NCBI RefSeq assembly: GCF_029109325.1
Contig: NZ_JAQKQJ010000022.1
Span: forward strand, 44,568-108,567
Length of the DNA stretch: 64,000 bases
Source of the DNA: Nodosilinea sp. PGN35
Lineage (GTDB): Bacteria > Cyanobacteriota > Cyanobacteriia > Phormidesmidales > Phormidesmidaceae
Reading direction: 5' to 3'
Under the pieces are notes generated by a model. The model made no database searches. It saw nothing but the letters and a program-made list of their open reading frames with translations, and was not told where the DNA came from. This document shows, one piece after another, positions 44,118 to 54,608 of the stretch. Within the stretch, counting starts at the first letter, position 1; each line of letters starts with the position of its first letter. Both the position numbers and the translations under genes were made by a program.

Positions 44118-45866
44118 ATGCAACGTCTTATTGCTCTGACCGAAAATAACTCGCTGGTTTCCATTGACCCTGCCAACCTCAGTTCCCTGTCATCGACTCC
44201 GATCACTGGCCTAGAAGGCACCCTGCTGGGCATTGATGTGCGCCCCGCCGACGGCCAACTCTACGGCCTCACCAACGCCAACAACATTTACACCATCGAC
44301 CCCACCAGCGGTGCAGCCACCCTGGTGAGCACGCTGTCGGTGCCCTTTGGCGGCGGTGCGGTGTCGGGCTTTGACTTCAACCCGGTGCCCGACCGCCTGC
44401 GGCTGGTGGGCGACAACAACCAAAACTTTCGCATCAATGTCGATACCGGCGAGGTGATTGAAGACGGCACCCTGGCCTTTGTTGAGGGCGACCCTAACGC
44501 GGGTGTCAACCCCAGCATCACCGCCGCTGCCTACACCAACGCCTTTGCTGGGGCCACCGCAACTCAGCTGTTTAACATTGACGCCCTGCTCAACAAGCTG
44601 GTGCTGCAAAACCCGCCCAACGATGGCGGTCTGGTCACCGTCGGAGAACTGGGGGTCGATTTTGGCGTGGTCGGTGGCTTTGACATCGTCTCTACCCCCG
44701 AGGGCGAGAACCTGGGCTTTGCCGTCTCCGACGGCACTCTCTACACCATCGACCTCCAGACCGGGGCCGCCACCAGCCTGGGCACTCTCGATCTGAGTGT
44801 CACCGGCAACGTGCTGGGCCTAGCCGCCCTAGAGGCCGCAGCGCCCCCCCTGGCCCCAGACTTTTTGACCCTGACCAGCAACAACACCCTGCTGGGTTTC
44901 AGCGCCGCTGCCCCCGACCAGGTCACCGCCGTGGCCGTAACCGGTCTTCAGGGCACCCTGCTGGGCATTGATGTGCGCCCCGCCGACGGCCAACTCTACG
45001 GCCTCACCAACGCCAACAACATTTACACCATCGACCCCACCAGCGGTGCAGCCACCCTGGTGAGCACGCTGTCGGTGCCCTTTGGCGGCGGTGCGGTGTC
45101 GGGCTTTGACTTCAACCCGGTGCCCGACCGCCTGCGGCTGGTGGGCGACAACAACCAAAACTTTCGCATCAATGTCGATACCGGCGAGGTGATTGAAGAC
45201 GGCACCCTGGCCTTTGTTGAGGGCGACCCTAACGCGGGTGTCAACCCCAGCATCACCGCCGCTGCCTACACCAACGCCTTTGCTGGGGCCACCGCAACTC
45301 AGCTCTTTAACATTGACGCCCTGCTCAACAAGCTGGTGCTGCAAAACCCGCCCAACGATGGCGGCCTGGTCACCGTCGGAGAACTGGGGGTCGATTTTGG
45401 CGTGGTCGGTGGCTTTGACATCGTCTCTACCCCCGAGGGCGAAAATTCGGCCTTTGCCGCCTCGGACGGCGTGCTTTACGCCATCGACCTCCAGACCGGA
45501 GCGGCCACCAGCCTGGGCTCCATTGGCGATGGCAGCAACCGCGACCTGCTGGGGTTTGTGGCGCTGAGCAACCCGCTGGTAGGCGACGGGGGGGAATATC
45601 CCGCGTCGGACTACGCTGGCTACGGGGACGATCTGCTCAACCCGGTGGGGCTGGAACCTGAGGCGATCGCAGGCCGAATCCCCGACAGCCAGGCCCTGGT
45701 GGACAATCTCGGAGAAATTCTCCAGCTGCCTACCCTGGGGATGGACAGTCCGACTTCCCTGGGCATGGTGCTCCCCGAAGCCGTTGCCCTCAATGCCCTA
45801 CCGCCCCAGATCGAGGCCAGCAGCGCCATTGCTGGTTTCTCGCCGCTGGCCGCTGGCCCAGTCTAG
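44118..45866 (+). CDS. Tandem DUF4394 protein, two nearly identical halves
   Basis: 582 residues. Each half (about residues 1-245 and 246-490) is a DUF4394 unit: LLGIDVRPADGQLYGLTNANNIYTID, PDRLRLVGDNNQNFRIN and ITAAAYTNAFAGATATQLFNID are recurrent pieces that suggest a beta-propeller. The halves are 735 bases apart and almost identical at DNA level over about 490 bases. A ~90-residue C-terminal tail (from GEYPASDYAGYG) is acidic and Pro-Leu-rich. No signal peptide is visible, although secretion by another route is possible. Function unknown. Confidence 0.85.
   Translation: MQRLIALTENNSLVSIDPANLSSLSSTPITGLEGTLLGIDVRPADGQLYGLTNANNIYTIDPTSGAATLVSTLSVPFGGGAVSGFDFNPVPDRLRLVGDNNQNFRINVDTGEVIEDGTLAFVEGDPNAGVNPSITAAAYTNAFAGATATQLFNIDALLNKLVLQNPPNDGGLVTVGELGVDFGVVGGFDIVSTPEGENLGFAVSDGTLYTIDLQTGAATSLGTLDLSVTGNVLGLAALEAAAPPLAPDFLTLTSNNTLLGFSAAAPDQVTAVAVTGLQGTLLGIDVRPADGQLYGLTNANNIYTIDPTSGAATLVSTLSVPFGGGAVSGFDFNPVPDRLRLVGDNNQNFRINVDTGEVIEDGTLAFVEGDPNAGVNPSITAAAYTNAFAGATATQLFNIDALLNKLVLQNPPNDGGLVTVGELGVDFGVVGGFDIVSTPEGENSAFAASDGVLYAIDLQTGAATSLGSIGDGSNRDLLGFVALSNPLVGDGGEYPASDYAGYGDDLLNPVGLEPEAIAGRIPDSQALVDNLGEILQLPTLGMDSPTSLGMVLPEAVALNALPPQIEASSAIAGFSPLAAGPV
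44218..45445. repeat. Intragenic direct repeat (44218-44710 and 44953-45445)
   Basis: Two ~493-base blocks 735 bases apart. By eye I find only two differences (CTG/CTC near 44576/45311 and GGT/GGC near 44630/45365), both synonymous. Sequence on either side is clearly diverged, so this is recent duplication or gene conversion limited to the block. Confidence 0.9.
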
Positions 45867-45868
45867 GC

Positions 45869-46501
45869 CTACCGAATCGCCCCCAGGGTATTTTTCCAGC
45901 TCAGCTCTTTGCCCAGCACCATCAGCGCCTTTTGGTCGGCCCCGGTGAACAGACCGCTCGCCACCAGTTCGGCCAGCACCTGCTGGGCCAGCTGGGCCGC
46001 GAACATCCCCCCTGACCGCAGCAGATGGCTGTAGTAGCTAAACTGCGTCTGCCCGGCTTCGTTGCAGTGGAAGCAGTGCACCTGCTCGGGCGTCAGGCCA
46101 TAGACCGGCGTGTTGGCGGGCACCACCACCCGAGGAATGCCGTGGACGCCGTAGCGCCGGTTGCCCTCGCCTTCCAGGGTGCCCACCAGCACCACCCCCA
46201 GCAGAGTGCGGGTCTCCTGCACCAGATCGGGGGTAAACAGCGGATCGGGCTCGCTAGATAGCCGGGGCCCGCTGTTAAAAAACAGGGGGTTGAACAGCTG
46301 CGAGTTGTACACCAGACCCACGGCCCAGTGGCGGCTGTCGTTGTCAAAGCTGACAAATTGCCCAAAGCCGCAGTCTTCAGGTGTTGGTGGCGAGCAGACA
46401 TCCTGGGCATCGTCAACCTGCACTACGTAGTCGCAGTGGGAGTTGGACTTCACCACTTTGCCAATGCGGCAGGGGGGCAGGGCCGTAGCGAACAGATCCA
46501 T
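45869..46501 (-). CDS. Conserved hypothetical protein with HAS-barrel-like start
   Basis: 210 residues from ATG 46501. RIGKVVKSNSHCDYVVQVDDAQDV, FGQFVSFDND and WAVGLVYNSQLFNP form a small beta-barrel pattern like the HAS barrel found in HerA-type ATPases, but no ATPase follows. Cysteines at VCSPP, EDCGFG and HCFHCNE could bind metal. The C-terminal ~60 residues are helical. It converges with the DUF4394 gene with only two bases between stops. Partner and function unknown. Confidence 0.65.
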   Translation of the reverse strand: MDLFATALPPCRIGKVVKSNSHCDYVVQVDDAQDVCSPPTPEDCGFGQFVSFDNDSRHWAVGLVYNSQLFNPLFFNSGPRLSSEPDPLFTPDLVQETRTLLGVVLVGTLEGEGNRRYGVHGIPRVVVPANTPVYGLTPEQVHCFHCNEAGQTQFSYYSHLLRSGGMFAAQLAQQVLAELVASGLFTGADQKALMVLGKELSWKNTLGAIR

Positions 46502-46597
46502 AGGGCGCTCTGGGATGGAACATGGGTACTTATTGTAAAGCGTTCCGCCGCTGGTGAGCACCGTGGCTTCGACTCCGCTCAGCCGCCCGGAGGATTT

Positions 46598-47287
46598 CTA
46601 TAGGCCAAAGTCTTCGTCGAAATCGCTGCGGGTCATGGGCTGAGTCACCTCGAGCCCCTCTCCGCCCAGCACCGTTAAGGGTTTGCCGTCCACCGAAATC
46701 CACACCGGGGCGGCGGGGTCAAAGGCGGTGGCGGTGTAGATTACCTGGCCCAGACGGCCCATCATGGCGGCGCTGCCGCCGCCGGTTTCAAAGTCGCTCG
46801 ACAGATCGACGTGTACCCCGTCAGCCTCCACGGAGGCATCGAGCAGCTGAGTTTGTTCGGGAATGGTGGTGAATGCCTGCTGACTGGGATCGCCCGACTT
46901 GGAGAGCAGATTGCTAAAAGCGGCTGCGATCTGCTCGCTAGGGGAGGCGTCAGCGGCGACGGTAATCGCCTGGGGCACCAGCACAAAGCCTGTGCCTTCG
47001 TCCTTCAGCCAGTAGACCTGGCCGGTAATTTCGGCTGGGGCGGGCTGGCTGACCGGGTCTTTGGGAGCGGTGTCTTCAACCTTGGGCGGCTCGGCGGGGG
47101 TGACCTCCGGCACCGTCATGATGGGGTTGGGGTCGATGTCGAGGCTGGGGAACTCCGCCACCGGGGGCGTGGGGTTGAGGGCACGCCAGGTAAACCACGC
47201 CACAGACCCGCCCGAGGCCACTACCAGAGTGGTTAACCCGGCTAAAACGCCGAGGGGGATACGCCTGAGCTTGCTTTTGAGATCCAT
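46598..47287 (-). CDS. GerMN-domain protein, membrane-anchored
   Basis: 229 residues. One N-terminal membrane helix (about 12-32) and a Pro/Glu-rich spacer are followed by a GerMN domain (about 88-205): GQVYWLKDEGTGFVLVPQAI, SEQIAAAFSNLLS, VEADGVHVDLSSDFETGGGSAAMMGRLGQVIYTATAF. Despite the spore-germination name, cyanobacterial members are periplasmic proteins of unknown function, probably envelope-related. Confidence 0.88.
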   Translation of the reverse strand: MDLKSKLRRIPLGVLAGLTTLVVASGGSVAWFTWRALNPTPPVAEFPSLDIDPNPIMTVPEVTPAEPPKVEDTAPKDPVSQPAPAEITGQVYWLKDEGTGFVLVPQAITVAADASPSEQIAAAFSNLLSKSGDPSQQAFTTIPEQTQLLDASVEADGVHVDLSSDFETGGGSAAMMGRLGQVIYTATAFDPAAPVWISVDGKPLTVLGGEGLEVTQPMTRSDFDEDFGL

Positions 47288-47339
47288 GGGGGGAGTCCAA
47301 ACGGGGTCACAACCTTAGCCTAGGATAGTCCAACCGGCC

Positions 47340-48176
47340 CTAGGGCGCGGGTGGGACAGCTTCTTGAGCTGGCTGTCGAATCAAGAGCGGAGAGGAAGGC
47401 TCTATTCTGGCAAAGATGGCAATGTCTAGCTCATTGTCTCGGACTTTAAAGTTGATTACGCGGGCCACTACGCCCAAGGGCTCCAGCCGCCGCAGGGTGA
47501 GCTGCTCTTGGGCTCCCTGCACGAAGGATTCGAGCAGCTGGGGTGGGGTCTCTTCACCATCGACGGTAATTTGGGGATCGACGAGGGCAAAGCGATGGCC
47601 GTTGAGAATGGTCAGCCCCAGGTCAACTACGATCGCAGTCGTCTCCTGGGTCACCCGATCCTGGAGGTCAACCACGATGCGAAAGCGATCGCCCTCGAGA
47701 AACTCCAGGGAGGGGTTGGCCAGCCCGTAGCGGTTTTGCTCGCGCTGGCCCGCCGCCCCAGGCAGGCTAAATTGCAGGGTGTCGAGCCAGTCCTGCACCA
47801 GGGCTGACTGAAAGAAGGCGTTTAGATCGGTGTCGTTGAGGCGCAGACGCAGGGCCGCCTGGGCCGGTTCGTCGAGCACCAGAGCGCCCTGCTGCAATCG
47901 AGCGAGATCGACATCTACGGCGTCGGTTTCTATATCTATAGAGTCGATGCGCAGGCCGGGTATCTGCCGGGTTTCGACCCCTCGGGCGGCAATGTAAGCG
48001 CGCTCAATTCGACCGCTGATCAGCTGGTAGTTGGGGACATTGTCAACCCGCACCTGGAGGGTTTCGGCCCCGGCCAGCTGGTCGCGCAGGGCGGCGGCGG
48101 CCAGGGTGTCGACCACCACGCCGCCGCTGCCCAGTACCCCCAGCAGCGTCGAGAGAAGAATGGTAATCAGTTCCAT
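47340..48176 (-). CDS. DUF2993 (LmeA-like) protein
   Basis: 278 residues from ATG 48176, with GGAGA just upstream. A short hydrophobic start (about 4-25) precedes a DUF2993 domain: LQVRVDNVPNYQLISGRIERAYIAARGV, IDIETDAVDVDL, ALRLRLNDTDLNAFFQS and DNELDIAIFARIEP. The family resembles mycobacterial LmeA, a phospholipid-binding envelope protein, so lipid binding is plausible. It lies in a same-strand series with proS upstream and the GerMN gene downstream. Confidence 0.88.
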   Translation of the reverse strand: MELITILLSTLLGVLGSGGVVVDTLAAAALRDQLAGAETLQVRVDNVPNYQLISGRIERAYIAARGVETRQIPGLRIDSIDIETDAVDVDLARLQQGALVLDEPAQAALRLRLNDTDLNAFFQSALVQDWLDTLQFSLPGAAGQREQNRYGLANPSLEFLEGDRFRIVVDLQDRVTQETTAIVVDLGLTILNGHRFALVDPQITVDGEETPPQLLESFVQGAQEQLTLRRLEPLGVVARVINFKVRDNELDIAIFARIEPSSPLLIRQPAQEAVPPAP

Positions 48177-48207
48177 GGGGTCTCCTGGGGGGTGGGTGGG
48201 GCTGGCC

Positions 48208-50022
<1,815 letters not shown>

Positions 50023-50412
50023 GGGGGGCTCCAGAGGTGACAGGCAGCGCTCAGTCGGAACGACTCATAGGCCATAGTAAACGAGGACGGGTAGCCCTGA
50101 GTTAGTCTGGGCGGCCCCGGGCCTGGCGGTGGGCGATCGATTTCCTCCGCAGGCCGATCGGGAATGGCAGAGAAATCCGCTACAGTGTCTAAACAGCCAT
50201 TCTGGTAGTGGACGCGGGGGGGAGTAATCTCTAGCCGGTGTTCGACCACTACCCGGCTCACCCAGAATTGTTGTACCGCAAAAAAAGCGGCCTCTGCCCA
50301 CCGTTGCTTGAAAATAACCCGATCGCCAGCCCAACGCTTTAGGAGCGGGTATCTTCAAGTGTCTCTGGAGGTGTGCCTAGGCCGGGCCTACTGTCTCCAC
50401 TATTGCTCATCT

Positions 50413-51738
50413 ATGAAAAAAGTTTTCGTCCTCGACACCAACGTATTGCTGCACGATCCGATGGCAATGTTTAGGTTTGAGGACAATGACGTGGTGTTGC
50501 CCATCACCATCATTGAAGAGCTAGACCGCTTCAAAAAAGGCACCGCCGACAATGGCCGCAACGCCCGCTACGTGTCGCGCACCCTGGACGAGCTGCGCCA
50601 GCAGGGGTCGTTGGTGCAGGGCATTCCCCTCGAAAAGGGCGGCATTCTCAAGGTGGCCCTGTGCCACCGCGATACCCTGCGCCAGCTGCCCGCCGAGCTG
50701 GAGGGCGACCAGGGCGACAATGCCATTCTGGCCGTAGCTCTGGAGTACAGGCACCACCACGACATGCCCGTGGTGCTGGTCAGCAAAGACACCAACCTGC
50801 GAATTAAAGCTGACGCCGTGGGGCTGGTGGCCGAAGACTACGAAACCGACAAAATTGACTACGACGATCTCTACACCGGCACCCTGGAGGTAATGACCAC
50901 CGCCGAGGCGATTGGCCAGCTGTTTGGCGACGGCCACCTCAAGCTCGACAGTCCCCTTTATCCCAACCAGTGTGTCACCCTGGTCGATGAAACTAACCCG
51001 ACCCATACCGCCCTGGCCCTGGTGCAGGGCACCAGCGGTAAGCTGGTGCCCCTGGCCAAGCTGCCCCACGCCGGGGTGTCGCGGGTGCAGCCCCGCAACC
51101 GCGAGCAGCGCTTTGCCTTTGAGCTGCTGCTGCAAGACTCGATTTCGATGGTGACCCTGGTGGGCAAGGCGGGTACCGGCAAGACCCTGCTGGCGATCGC
51201 CGCCGGGGTGCAGAAAGTGGCCGACGAGCGCCTCTACTCGCGCCTGCTGATCGCCCGCCCCATCGTGCCCCTGGGCCGCGACATTGGCTACCTGCCCGGC
51301 GACATGCGCGAAAAGCTCAACCCCTGGATGCAGCCCCTGTACGACAACTTTGACCTGATCTTTGGCACCCAGGACATGCGCGGGCGGCCCGAACACTGGC
51401 GGCGCGGCCACGAAGAGATGATCGACCAGGGGCTCTTGCAGATTGAGCCTTTGACCTACATTCGGGGGCGATCGATTCCCAAACAGTTTTTGGTGGTAGA
51501 CGAGGCCCAAAACCTCACCCCCCATGAGGTCAAAACCATTCTCACCCGCGCTGGGGAGGGCACCAAAGTCATTCTGACCGGCGACCCGGAGCAGATTGAC
51601 AACCCCTACGTCGATGCCTCAAGCAACGGCCTCACCTACGTGGTCGAGCGGTTTAAGCAGGAAGGATTAGCTGGGCACATCAGCCTCTGTAAAGGGGAGC
51701 GATCGAACCTGGCCGAGCGGGCGGCCAGACTTCTATAG
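50413..51738 (+). CDS. PIN-PhoH fusion ATPase
   Basis: 441 residues from ATG 50413. The N-terminal PIN nuclease domain (about 1-145) has the acidic sites in FVLDTNVLLHDP, IIEELDRFKKG and ALEYRHHHDMPVVLVSKDTNLRIKA. The PhoH-type ATPase (about 235-440) has Walker A GKAGTGKT (251-258), RPIVPLGRDIGYLPGD and FLVVDEAQNLTPHE. This architecture (PhoH2/YlaK-like) is an RNA helicase coupled to an RNase. It stands alone, without the usual small upstream antitoxin-like gene. The frame is open back to 50308, but the PIN domain begins exactly at this methionine. Confidence 0.92.
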   Translation: MKKVFVLDTNVLLHDPMAMFRFEDNDVVLPITIIEELDRFKKGTADNGRNARYVSRTLDELRQQGSLVQGIPLEKGGILKVALCHRDTLRQLPAELEGDQGDNAILAVALEYRHHHDMPVVLVSKDTNLRIKADAVGLVAEDYETDKIDYDDLYTGTLEVMTTAEAIGQLFGDGHLKLDSPLYPNQCVTLVDETNPTHTALALVQGTSGKLVPLAKLPHAGVSRVQPRNREQRFAFELLLQDSISMVTLVGKAGTGKTLLAIAAGVQKVADERLYSRLLIARPIVPLGRDIGYLPGDMREKLNPWMQPLYDNFDLIFGTQDMRGRPEHWRRGHEEMIDQGLLQIEPLTYIRGRSIPKQFLVVDEAQNLTPHEVKTILTRAGEGTKVILTGDPEQIDNPYVDASSNGLTYVVERFKQEGLAGHISLCKGERSNLAERAARLL

Positions 51739-52210
51739 GATCCGCCACTGGATTGATGCTTAGTCCTAGGGACGGACAACGTTTGAACATTCAAACGTTG
51801 TCCAGGCGGTGAGCTCGGGGACTAGAAAAGAATATTTATCCTGGCCTATGAGTGTTCAAACAGATTTGGATACTATAGCTATCCTACGTGAATCGTGAAA
51901 ACCCGCAGGGCAAGCGGGACGCCTGCACGGTCAAGATGCCCGTCCCACCTTCATGGATCAATTTGGATTGCCATACAGGTACCTTAAGGGGCGTTGAACT
52001 TCAGTGCTCGAATTTTATGAGTGGCCTTCATATTCATTCATTAAACCCTACTTAAATCAATCTTAAACGGCATTGACGACCACAGAAATGCCGCCTAATT
52101 GTGCGAATTTCCTAACCTTTTCTGAAAAGAAATTAACCTTTATCGTGGCGTCCCATAGCTGCTTTTGCGCTTGTTAAGATCACCACCAAATCTAGCAACG
52201 GGAGATTTTT
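51739..52210. other. Intergenic region with a 30-base palindrome
   Basis: Besides the palindrome at 51774-51803, it contains a repeat-like GC-rich part (about 51900-51950, AACCCGCAGGGCAAGCGGGA) and an AT-rich last 200 bases that should contain the promoter of the gene at 52211. No gene is seen. Confidence 0.5.
51774..51803. repeat. 30-base near-perfect palindrome with AACGTT arms
   Basis: GGACAACGTTTGAA and TTCAAACGTTGTCC flank a central CA. The arms share AACGTTTGAA with the cores of the dispersed elements at 4223, 55608 and 58585, but the outer terminal repeats are weak here. It lies 36 bases past the PIN-PhoH stop codon. Confidence 0.8.
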
Positions 52211-52726
52211 ATGACTCGCTTCCTGGTGGCCGTAGTGGATGGTGCCAAAGCTAAGTTTTTGACCCTGGAGCCCGTGGCGGTGCCCGAGGTAGAATCTGGC
52301 CCCGATTTGATCGAACGCTGCCAACTGCTGAATCCGGCGGCAGAAATGCCCGAGCCAGACTCGGGAAATACTAAGGCCAGCCGCCACCGGGGCAGCGGCA
52401 GCCGGGGGCACAGCTACGACGATCGCCGGGGCAACTACCTCGTCGAGTTTGAGCGCCGTTTTGCCCAGGCCATTGGGGCGCAGATGGAAGCGTTGATCAG
52501 TGCCTACGATCTCAATACGCTGGTGCTGGTAGCCGAACCGCAGATTTTGGGCACCCTGCGCCACTGTTTGGCGGGGGTGAGCGATCGCTTGCAGGTGCAA
52601 GAACTGGCCAAAGACCTCTGCAAAATGAAGCCCCAGCAGCTGCAAGACTACCTGGCCCAAAAGGGCGTGCTGCCAACCCGCCAGGTGGCGTGGGCGACGG
52701 TGCGATCGCGCTACGGCAACAGCTAA
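52211..52726 (+). CDS. Host attachment protein-like (baeRF family)
   Basis: 171 residues. MTRFLVAVVDGAKAKFLTLE, the polar loop GSGSRGHSYDDRRGNYLVEFERRFAQAIGAQ in pieces, and LVLVAEPQILGTLRHCL match the family named for attachment to host cells and related to bacterial eRF1/ribosome-binding baeRF proteins. KDLCKMKPQQLQDYLAQ near the end resembles the usual KDLS-type motif. The plant-host name is probably misleading in a cyanobacterium; ribosome association is an inference. GGGAG precedes the ATG. Confidence 0.82.
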   Translation: MTRFLVAVVDGAKAKFLTLEPVAVPEVESGPDLIERCQLLNPAAEMPEPDSGNTKASRHRGSGSRGHSYDDRRGNYLVEFERRFAQAIGAQMEALISAYDLNTLVLVAEPQILGTLRHCLAGVSDRLQVQELAKDLCKMKPQQLQDYLAQKGVLPTRQVAWATVRSRYGNS

Positions 52727-52866
52727 TCCAGACTAGCTGTGCTCCCTAGCCACCACCGCAAAGCGGCATCCCACAGGCGCAGGACATCGAGCCCTAGAGG
52801 TCGCTCAGCAGACTCCTGTGGGATAGCCGTCCCGGCTGTTCCGTCTCCACGCGGGGGCACTCAAAC

Positions 52867-54192
52867 TCAGCGATCCAGCAGCGCCAGGGCCTCAGCCAGC
52901 GGCAGGGGAGGGCTAAATAAAAAGCCCTGGCCAATAGCGCAGCCCATCGACTTTAGAGTCTCCATCTGGGCGGGGGTTTCAATGCCCTCGGCCACGGTGG
53001 GCAGACCCAGCTGGCGGGCGATGTCAATAATTGAGCCGACCAAAATTTTGGCGCGATCGCTGCTGCACAGTTTTTGAATAAACGACTGGTCGATTTTTAG
53101 ACAGTCGATCTCGCAGCGCTCGAGGTAATTCAGGCTAGAGTAGCCCGTGCCAAAGTCATCGAGGGAGACCTCAAACCCGGCGGCACGGCACTTGCCGATA
53201 GAATCGATTGCCTCAACTTCGTTTAAAAATATGCGCTCCGTGACCTCCAGCTTAATTTGCTGGGCGTCAACGCCGTGGCGCTGGGTGCAGGCCATCAGCC
53301 GCTCAAAAAAGTCGGGCTGCTGAAACTGGCGCACCGAAATATTGATGCTGATGAAAAAACTGGCGCTGCTCTGGCCCCGGCTCTCCAAATGGGTTTGAAA
53401 GCGGCGTAAATCAGCACAGGAATGCTCTAAAAGCCAGTCGCCCATGGGTAGAATCAGCGACGTTTCTTCCGCCAGGGCAATAAAGCGCTGGGGCATAACG
53501 GCACCACGCTGGGGACACTGCCACCGCAGCAGCGACTCAAACCCCACAACGGTGCCGGTAGTGAGGTCTAAAAGGGGTTGGTACACCAGCGACAAATCAT
53601 CGTTGCGGACGGCATTTTGTAGGTCAGACTCCAGCTTGATGTCGTCTAAAATTTGCTGATACTGCTGACTTCTGGCGTAGGCTTTTTCGGTGACAGCGGG
53701 GCTGGGTACGCCAGTTTGCGGCGTTGCCAGGGCTTTGAGGTAGGCATTGTAGGCCCGGTTGCGGTGCAGCGACATCGAAATAAACAGCCGCACCATGGGC
53801 GACGACGACTCGATGCGCTCGGCCACCTGAGCCGCCGACACCACCAGGCAGCGGCAGGGGCTCAGGGCTCTGGCCGAAGCCGACCGGGGCGAGGCATCGA
53901 TAATACCCATTTCCCCAAAAATATCCCCCGCCCCCAGCACATTGAGCTGAAGTGAATCGTCCCCTACGCCCACAAAAATTTCAACGTAGCCCGACTCGAT
54001 AATGTAGGCTTTATCGGCGGAGCTGCCTTCGGTAAAAATGGTTTCCCCAGCCGTAAATAGGCGAATGTTGCAGTCAGGGGCGATCGCAATGTCAGCCATC
54101 AGGCCAGTACTGTCGCTGTCGGGGGGGGCAGGCTCCATGGGGGCTGATGAACCGGGTGTTATAGGGCAGGACACAGCAGGAATATGCTTCAC
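52867..54192 (-). CDS. Cyclic-nucleotide-binding EAL protein (c-di-GMP phosphodiesterase)
   Basis: 441 residues. A cNMP-binding domain (about 40-150: FTAGETIFTEGSSADKAYIIESGYVEIF, GAGDIFGEMGIIDASPRSASARAL) precedes an EAL domain (about 190-440). The catalytic set looks intact: FESLLRW (E-x-L-x-R), SINISVRQF, LEVTERIF, DDFGTGYSSL, LKIDQSFI, VAEGIET and GQGFLFSPPL. It should hydrolyse c-di-GMP under control of cAMP or cGMP. The start is GTG 54192; an ATG at 54099 (MADIAIAP) is an alternative. Divergent from mdh. Confidence 0.92.
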   Translation of the reverse strand: MKHIPAVSCPITPGSSAPMEPAPPDSDSTGLMADIAIAPDCNIRLFTAGETIFTEGSSADKAYIIESGYVEIFVGVGDDSLQLNVLGAGDIFGEMGIIDASPRSASARALSPCRCLVVSAAQVAERIESSSPMVRLFISMSLHRNRAYNAYLKALATPQTGVPSPAVTEKAYARSQQYQQILDDIKLESDLQNAVRNDDLSLVYQPLLDLTTGTVVGFESLLRWQCPQRGAVMPQRFIALAEETSLILPMGDWLLEHSCADLRRFQTHLESRGQSSASFFISINISVRQFQQPDFFERLMACTQRHGVDAQQIKLEVTERIFLNEVEAIDSIGKCRAAGFEVSLDDFGTGYSSLNYLERCEIDCLKIDQSFIQKLCSSDRAKILVGSIIDIARQLGLPTVAEGIETPAQMETLKSMGCAIGQGFLFSPPLPLAEALALLDR

Positions 54193-54608
54193 GGCGAGAA
54201 CGATTTTCAGGGGGTTGCCTTAGCATCCCCTATTTTTTAAAAGGTGTTCTTATCCCCAGTGTGAAGTGTCAGTAAGCCTTTCTGAAAAATATAGCCAATC
54301 ACAGAATCATCGTGTAGCTGTCACACCCAGCCATGATCTAAATCACAGCAGTTGCCGAACAGGACAATTTTTAGTGTGTATCTCCCCCAATGTAGGATGG
54401 GTAAAGGTCTTTGCCCGTGCCCATCGGGCTCCCGGTCGATGGCAAAGCTGGCGAGCCCATCCTGCGCTGATATTTTCCTATCCAGAAAACGCTTAAACTC
54501 CCTAGCATCCGCCAGAATATGAGCGGTGCCCTGGGATCAATCCGGGGGCACCCTCAGGCCAGGGGCATCGCCAGAAGCCCAGCCCAGTCCTTTCGCTGCG
54601 TCAACGCC
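54193..54608. other. Divergent intergenic region, EAL gene / mdh
   Basis: It contains a possible CRP-type operator at 54332-54347. CATCGGGCTC (about 54422) and GAGCCCATCC (about 54453) can pair loosely. No gene is seen. Both promoters should lie here. Confidence 0.5.
54332..54347. promoter_or_regulatory. Possible CRP/SyCRP1 operator
   Basis: CATGAT-CTAA-ATCACA compared with TGTGAT-N4-ATCACA: the right half is perfect and the left half matches four of six. It lies between the cyclic-nucleotide-binding EAL gene and mdh, 140 bases from the first and 260 from the second, which makes cAMP-dependent control plausible. Confidence 0.4.

Noticed and set aside
46598..47287. Spore-germination function suggested by the GerM name
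   Set aside because: GerMN domains occur in many non-sporulating bacteria including cyanobacteria; only the fold is inferred.
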